Shown here one piece after another: positions 59,845-64,000 of a DNA stretch of 64,000 nucleotides (positions within the stretch are counted from its first letter, which is position 1; each line of letters opens with the position of its first letter). Location of the stretch: the IMG/VR virus record IMGVR_UViG_3300033981_001962, positions 1-64,000 of that record. One strand, written 5' to 3'. The DNA comes from a virus. A program made the translations under genes and the position numbers. The notes below the pieces were generated by a model. The model made no database searches, was not told the DNA's origin, and saw nothing but the letters and a program-made list of their open reading frames with translations.

Positions 59845-60849
59845 TTATAAAACCTTAGAAGCTATTAAACAGCCCTTTGATACCGCATGTAAAGGATCTT
59901 CAGCATGAACTATCTCTTTAACTTGAAGAGGAAAATTATTATTGTCTAATTTAGTGATAAATTGTTCAATATAACCATTTGCTAAAGATGTACCTCCAGC
60001 AATTACTATTTTAAGTGGATTCTTAAATTTTGGTAAAGATTTATGATTTTTAAGTGCCAAACTTAAGTTTTTTGTCGTGTAATCTATGAGTCTTTCATAA
60101 TATGCTGAAACAGCGGCAAGCACAGGATTTTCGCTGTGGTCGCCGATTTTAAATTCCCCTCCCTCCTTCTCTGCCTGAACAACACTATCGGGTTCTCCCG
60201 TGGCTACAGCGGCCATACGATCAATCCAATCGCCTGACTTGGTTGTACTAAACACGACAGTAGGTTCGCCATTAAGCATAACACAAACATTAGTCATTCC
60301 GGCACCACAACTAATTCCAATTCCAGTATAATCTTCATCTTCTAATTCAGCATAGCACAATGCTTCTGCTTCATTGATTGATCGTGCGTCATAACCACAT
60401 TCTGATAATACTGTTTTTATTACATCTTCATGATAACCAACATCAAAGTCATCATCTTCTTGATCTACTGGTTGTGCTGGTACGCAAAATACTAATTTTT
60501 CATTTGGTTCTGATGCTGTGCCGACTACTTCTTTAAGAATAAATGCTAATATTTTTTTTGCATCTTTTTCTTTTGCAGAAACAACACCCCTGTACATGGG
60601 TCTTTTTGCTGTATCATTTCTCTCTATTGCTTTTTCTAAAGCGTCTTTTCCTAGTATAATAAAAGATCCGTCAGCGTCTTTGATAAAAATTTTGCCAGAC
60701 AAACCTTTTTCTATCATTTTTGTTGCTACTGGCGTTGTTGGTTTGATTATATAGAATGCATCTCTAAAATCTTTATATTCTATCTGATTATTCTTTTTTT
60801 CACTCGACAAAACTATATAACTTGTACCAACATCAAGACCTTTTGCCAT
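59845..60849 (-). CDS. Actin-like ATPase (ParM/MreB/Hsp70 fold)
   Basis: 334 aa. Phosphate-1 loop AKGLDVGTSYIVLSS at residue 2, connect-1 region INEAEALCYAELE near 160, phosphate-2 GIGISCGAGMTNVCVM near 178, and adenosine motif IVIAGGTSLANGY near 285. A filament-forming or chaperone-like ATPase is expected. In phages such proteins can move or segregate DNA, or organise replication sites. No partner gene such as ParR was found next to it. AAAGGG precedes ATG 60849. Confidence 0.8.
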   Translation of the reverse strand: MAKGLDVGTSYIVLSSEKKNNQIEYKDFRDAFYIIKPTTPVATKMIEKGLSGKIFIKDADGSFIILGKDALEKAIERNDTAKRPMYRGVVSAKEKDAKKILAFILKEVVGTASEPNEKLVFCVPAQPVDQEDDDFDVGYHEDVIKTVLSECGYDARSINEAEALCYAELEDEDYTGIGISCGAGMTNVCVMLNGEPTVVFSTTKSGDWIDRMAAVATGEPDSVVQAEKEGGEFKIGDHSENPVLAAVSAYYERLIDYTTKNLSLALKNHKSLPKFKNPLKIVIAGGTSLANGYIEQFITKLDNNNFPLQVKEIVHAEDPLHAVSKGCLIASKVL

Positions 60850-60852
60850 AAA

Positions 60853-61149
60853 TCACCCTTTCATATTTTTTAATTTATTAATAGCGGAAGATATATTTTC
60901 AGTAGACTGTGTAGTAGTTCCTAATTGATCATATTTCTTCTCTAGGTTATCTGTCTTTATTTCTGTAACGACCTTACTGTTATCAATAGTTATTTTTTGA
61001 TTATCGCTAATAGATTCTTTGTCAAAAAATGACTTTGGCTTATTTTGAATTACACCATTATTGTTAGCAATCTTACCAAGAATATAGCCAATTAATAAAA
61101 ATAGTATATTAATACATACTAATATAATAAATAATTTATTGTCTTGCAT
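60853..61149 (-). CDS. Membrane-anchored protein with charged tail
   Basis: 98 aa. Residues 6-25 (LFIILVCINILFLLIGYILG) form a transmembrane helix; the rest is polar, Lys/Asp/Ser-rich, with EKKYDQLGTTTQSTENISS and a final basic helix. It sits between the actin-like ATPase (three bases away) and the periplasmic thioredoxin-like gene (14-base overlap), so it could tether the filament to the membrane, an inference. Confidence 0.6.
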   Translation of the reverse strand: MQDNKLFIILVCINILFLLIGYILGKIANNNGVIQNKPKSFFDKESISDNQKITIDNSKVVTEIKTDNLEKKYDQLGTTTQSTENISSAINKLKNMKG

Positions 61150-61522
61150 TTTTTAACCATTCAGCATATTTTATTTTGTCTTTATATCCAATATATTGGG
61201 ATGTTTCTATGTTTTTTTTCATAACTCTTGAGTCCGGAATTTTTCTTACTCTGTATTCTTTTATAAGATCCGGTCTGTTATCATAGTCTATGATACAAAT
61301 TATACAATCTTTTAAAGACTCATTATCTGATTGCAAAAATTCCCTTTTTAAGATTTCACAATTTTTGCACCAATCAGCACTAAAAACTATTAATATATCC
61401 TGCTTAGATGATTCTGCAAGAGCCACAGCATCTTCTAGACTATCTACTAAAATACTTTCTCCAAACACATTATTAGATGTTAATAATAATAATACACCAA
61501 ATAAACTATTCAATAATCTCAT
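61136..61522 (-). CDS. Periplasmic thioredoxin-like protein
   Basis: 128 aa. Signal peptide RLLNSLFGVLLLLTSNNVFG, then a thioredoxin fold with IVFSADWCKNCEILKREF (WCxxC) near residue 50 and VRKIPDSRVM near 95 (cis-proline). It should act on disulfides outside the cytoplasm, perhaps for the secreted S1 protease or another cysteine-rich protein. Overlaps the glycosyltransferase gene upstream by 17 bases. Confidence 0.75.
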   Translation of the reverse strand: MRLLNSLFGVLLLLTSNNVFGESILVDSLEDAVALAESSKQDILIVFSADWCKNCEILKREFLQSDNESLKDCIICIIDYDNRPDLIKEYRVRKIPDSRVMKKNIETSQYIGYKDKIKYAEWLKNARQ

Positions 61523-62261
61523 AATACTTTTTAAGCTCCATATCTGAATATTGTTTGATTTGTTCGTATAGATTATAGTTGTGTGTCGCCATAGGGTTTA
61601 GATTTTTATCGCTATTAATGCCTCTTGAATGTTCCAAATGAAAAATATAATTTTTTGACCAACCAACTTTTAGATCTAATTTTTGAAATCTATATCCTAA
61701 CTCCCAATCTTCAGGCCCGTATGAATAAAAATTCTCATTCATTTTTCCATATTTCATATAAGAATTTCTATTTAAGAATTGACATAATCCATATTTCGCT
61801 ATTTTAAGTGATATGGAAGTATTAGGAATATCTTTAATATTATCTAGAATTTTAGATTTAGCATCTTTTTTAATTTCTATTAAAGATTCTCCATCAAAAT
61901 ATGGATAAAATAGATCGTATCCTTCTATGATTTTATTATACGCATATTCATATATATTATTTGGTAGTAATATGTCTATATCATAATTGACTACAACTGG
62001 TGTTGTTGACATAGACAACATAGTATTTAGATAATTTGTTTTATGAAATAATTCATTTTTATTGTATTGAAATACGTATTTTATACTAGCATTATTAGTA
62101 GATATATCTGATAATATTTTTGGTATTTTTGATTCAGTATCATTTTCTAGAATAATAATATTATATGGTGCGTATTTACATAAATATTGTAAACATATTT
62201 TAGCATTCTCTATTCTGTCTTCACTTTCTAAGCGTACTGGTATAAGGAATGTTATATTCAT
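61506..62261 (-). CDS. GT2/GT27-like glycosyltransferase
   Basis: 251 aa. ITFLIPVRLESEDRIENAKIC and IIILENDTESKIP start a GT-A fold; VVVNYDIDILLPNNIY near residue 92 is the DxD site; and SYGPEDWELGYRFQKL near 185 is the Glyco_transf_7C-like acceptor motif (found in galactosyl- and polypeptide GalNAc-transferases). It may extend the stalk or fibre glycans. It overlaps ruvB by four bases. Confidence 0.8.
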   Translation of the reverse strand: MNITFLIPVRLESEDRIENAKICLQYLCKYAPYNIIILENDTESKIPKILSDISTNNASIKYVFQYNKNELFHKTNYLNTMLSMSTTPVVVNYDIDILLPNNIYEYAYNKIIEGYDLFYPYFDGESLIEIKKDAKSKILDNIKDIPNTSISLKIAKYGLCQFLNRNSYMKYGKMNENFYSYGPEDWELGYRFQKLDLKVGWSKNYIFHLEHSRGINSDKNLNPMATHNYNLYEQIKQYSDMELKKYYEIIE

Positions 62262-63142
62262 ATTTTACCAATTGTTCTACCCTTTTGAGTTCTATAAACA
62301 AAACCTTGTCTCATTAAGAACGGTTCAATACTATTTTCAATTGTTTCAATAGATATTCCTGTAATAGAAGATATAGATTTTAGACCTAAAGGACTACCTC
62401 TAGACTTCTTTAGTGCATTAATATACATCCTATCATACTCATCTAATCCATTGGCGTCGATACCTTGGGCATTAAAAATATCATCTATTGAACTTGTATT
62501 ACCGTTACAAGACACATAATTTTTATACCATTGTAATCTAGAATTCAATATTCTAGGTGTTCCTTTACTTCTTTTTGCTATTTCTAGCAGGTCAGATTCT
62601 GCTATTGATAATCCCATCTTTTGTAAATTCGATCCTGCTAGTTTAGCTAACTCATGTTCATTATAAAAATTTAGATGTTCTTTTATAGAGAAACGATCAT
62701 AAAATGGCTGACTTAAACTTCCGCCACTAGTTGTTGCACCGACAAGTGTGAACATTGGTAGATCTATAGTATCAACATTATTATCTAAAACTATGCTAAG
62801 TTTAAAATCTTCCATAACAGGATAGAGAAATTCTTCAACTAATTTTGGTAATCTGTGAATTTCGTCTATAAAGAATACTGATCTTGGTGCTATGCCCATC
62901 AAATAGGGTAGTATACTTTTGACGCTTCTTAAATTAGCAGCATTTGCGGTATACAAATTAACATTTAGTTCATTCGCTATAGCACTTGCAATAGTTGTTT
63001 TGCCAAGACCCGGAGGCCCATCAATCAAAACATGAGGCAGAACACTGGAACTATTTTTGCATCCAGTAATTGATATTTTTAATCGACGAACAACATCTTC
63101 TTGTCCAATTATTTCATTAAAATTTGTTGGTCGGATATTCAT
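62258..63142 (-). CDS. ruvB: RuvB-like Holliday-junction motor ATPase
   Basis: About 294 aa from ATG 63142, preceded by GGAG; a longer TTG start is unlikely. Core motifs: FNEIIGQEDVVRRL, IDGPPGLGKTTIAS (Walker A), FFIDEIHRLP (Walker B), TLVGATTSGG (sensor) and FYDRFS (arginine finger), and a C-terminal winged helix (RGSPLGLKSISSITG). By homology it drives branch migration. No full RuvA or RuvC is present in the window; the gene just upstream carries a RuvA-domain-III-like end. Confidence 0.9.
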   Translation of the reverse strand: MNIRPTNFNEIIGQEDVVRRLKISITGCKNSSSVLPHVLIDGPPGLGKTTIASAIANELNVNLYTANAANLRSVKSILPYLMGIAPRSVFFIDEIHRLPKLVEEFLYPVMEDFKLSIVLDNNVDTIDLPMFTLVGATTSGGSLSQPFYDRFSIKEHLNFYNEHELAKLAGSNLQKMGLSIAESDLLEIAKRSKGTPRILNSRLQWYKNYVSCNGNTSSIDDIFNAQGIDANGLDEYDRMYINALKKSRGSPLGLKSISSITGISIETIENSIEPFLMRQGFVYRTQKGRTIGKI

Positions 63143-63542
63143 TGTTAACTCCAATTGATTCTAAGGCTTGTTTCAAAATTATTTTCCAATCATCTGATTT
63201 GGTTTTTCTGTATGACAATGAAACCAATTCATTGGCTTCGTCATTAGTAAAACCATAACTTTTAAGAACATAAACACACTTATCTAGTATTATAGATGGC
63301 ACTACTATGTCGGCAGTATTTATTTCTGGTATATTATTTTCTATTTCTTTGTAAGTTATTTGTATATTTTCTATTAGTTTTGGTCGTATTATTAATCCAC
63401 AATAACAAACTATCTTGAAATTTTTTGTTTTTGCTTCTGATAGATTGATCCATTTTTCTTGACCACAATCTGGATTAGGACATCTATATTTGAAATACGC
63501 ATCAATATCAATCGGTTTTTGGTTCTTCTTTACTGTTTTCAT
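63117..63542 (-). CDS. Zinc-ribbon protein with RuvA-domain-III-like C-terminus
   Basis: 141 aa. Residues 18-50 form a zinc ribbon, CPNPDCGQEKW and CYCGLIIRP. Residues 90-141 (CVYVLKSYGFTNDEANELVS, then WKIILKQALESIG) match the three-helix domain III of RuvA, the part that tethers RuvA to RuvB. The OB and double HhH DNA-binding domains of RuvA are missing. It overlaps ruvB by 26 bases, so it is likely a phage-specific loader replacing RuvA; inference. Confidence 0.6.
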   Translation of the reverse strand: MKTVKKNQKPIDIDAYFKYRCPNPDCGQEKWINLSEAKTKNFKIVCYCGLIIRPKLIENIQITYKEIENNIPEINTADIVVPSIILDKCVYVLKSYGFTNDEANELVSLSYRKTKSDDWKIILKQALESIGVNNEYPTNKF

Positions 63543-63948
63543 TTGGCGGTTCTTCTTTTACCCAAAATATGAAATCGTTTTCTTCTGTATCAAATGCAGA
63601 TTCTAGATATCCTTTTTTAACTAAACTAGATAAAATATTAGCGACCAATCTTGCGTTTAGTGTTTCAATAACATGATAGAATAATTCATCTGTTATAAGA
63701 TATCTTTTTGATCCATTTTTTTTATTTGTTTGTTGACGTAAAGATTCTTTAATAAGAACTAAAGATTCATTATAAGATAAAAAGGAATCTAGTTCTTTTT
63801 CAAAAACAGGATCGTTTATCTTGTCCATCATATCCATAAAATCTTCTTTGGATTCTGCTAGTGTTTTACCAAAACCGCCATAAACTAATGATCTGACAGA
63901 ATTAATAAACTGCTCTAAATCATTTATTATATACCATTCTTTTTTCAT
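63508..63948 (-). CDS. Winged-helix-like conserved phage protein
   Basis: 146 aa. The N-terminal half is helical (DLEQFINSVRSLVYGGFG). The C-terminal half, YLITDELFYHVIETLNARLV and ILSSLVKKGYLES, then NDFIFWVKEE, looks like a small winged helix and recurs in many phages without known function. It could be a transcription regulator. It overlaps the zinc-ribbon gene by 35 bases. Confidence 0.6.
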   Translation of the reverse strand: MKKEWYIINDLEQFINSVRSLVYGGFGKTLAESKEDFMDMMDKINDPVFEKELDSFLSYNESLVLIKESLRQQTNKKNGSKRYLITDELFYHVIETLNARLVANILSSLVKKGYLESAFDTEENDFIFWVKEEPPNENSKEEPKTD

Positions 63949-64000
63949 TTAATCATATCCTTAGTTCAGAATATCGAACAATCCCTTATAGTGCGTCGGT

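Noticed and set aside
63961-64000. End of another minus-strand gene at the right edge
   Set aside because: A frame ending in TAA at 63963 is open for about a dozen codons to the edge, which is too short to support.

Overview
The window is most likely part of a large, AT-rich tailed-phage genome (Caudoviricetes, host unknown). Genes are packed with 1-17 nt overlaps, often ATGA. The phage encodes its own replisome and recombination genes (split DNA polymerase III alpha, DnaQ-like exonuclease, DnaB-like helicase, DnaG-like primase, SSB, RecA/UvsX, RuvB), a vitamin B12-dependent ribonucleotide reductase and several nucleotide enzymes, and a long tail-fibre block. No terminase, portal, major capsid protein, tRNA, rRNA, CRISPR array or insertion sequence was recognised, so the packaging and head genes probably lie outside the window. 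A plasmid or prophage origin is less likely but cannot be excluded.

Layout. 1-2844 is the only plus-strand block: the end of a Thr/Pro/Ser stalk gene, then four glycosyltransferase-like genes. From 2850 to the right edge every gene is on the minus strand, so transcription runs from high to low coordinates. 2850-7042 is a second glycosyltransferase cassette that includes a GT60-type polypeptide GlcNAc-transferase. 7082-10919 holds two stalk proteins, one of them very cysteine-rich. 10919-17321 has small proteins, an endonuclease, a nucleotidyltransferase and two GT4 glycosyltransferases. 17408-31446 is replication, recombination and PhoH. 31471-34266 is NrdJ, a tiny membrane protein and dCMP deaminase. 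34297-37898 has small membrane or secreted proteins, a papain-like protease and a holin-like protein. 37925-47485 is tail-fibre and receptor-binding material. 47553-51935 has a DeoC-like protein, a ClpP-like protease, a sigma factor and virion-type proteins. 51941-58241 is a mixed sugar and nucleotide cluster (GT4, GMP reductase, deoxyribosyltransferase-like, UDP-galactopyranose mutase, macro domain). 59020-63948 has a secreted trypsin-like protease, an actin-like ATPase, a periplasmic thioredoxin-like protein, RuvB and a zinc-ribbon/RuvA-domain-III-like partner.

How it may work together. The most distinctive theme is protein glycosylation. Mucin-like Thr-Pro-Ser-Pro stalks sit next to a GT60 homologue, a family that puts GlcNAc on Thr or hydroxyproline of polypeptides, and about fifteen further sugar-related genes are spread over three clusters. 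The stalk-coding arrays occur in inverted orientation about 7 kb apart around two different glycosyltransferase sets, so homologous inversion could swap which set follows which stalk. Other notable points are a DNA polymerase III alpha split exactly between palm and fingers, a circularly permuted sulfatase-modifying-factor-like receptor domain, a DeoC homologue lacking its catalytic lysines, a tail gene that switches base composition part-way, and a promoter placed so that the dCMP deaminase mRNA should be leaderless.
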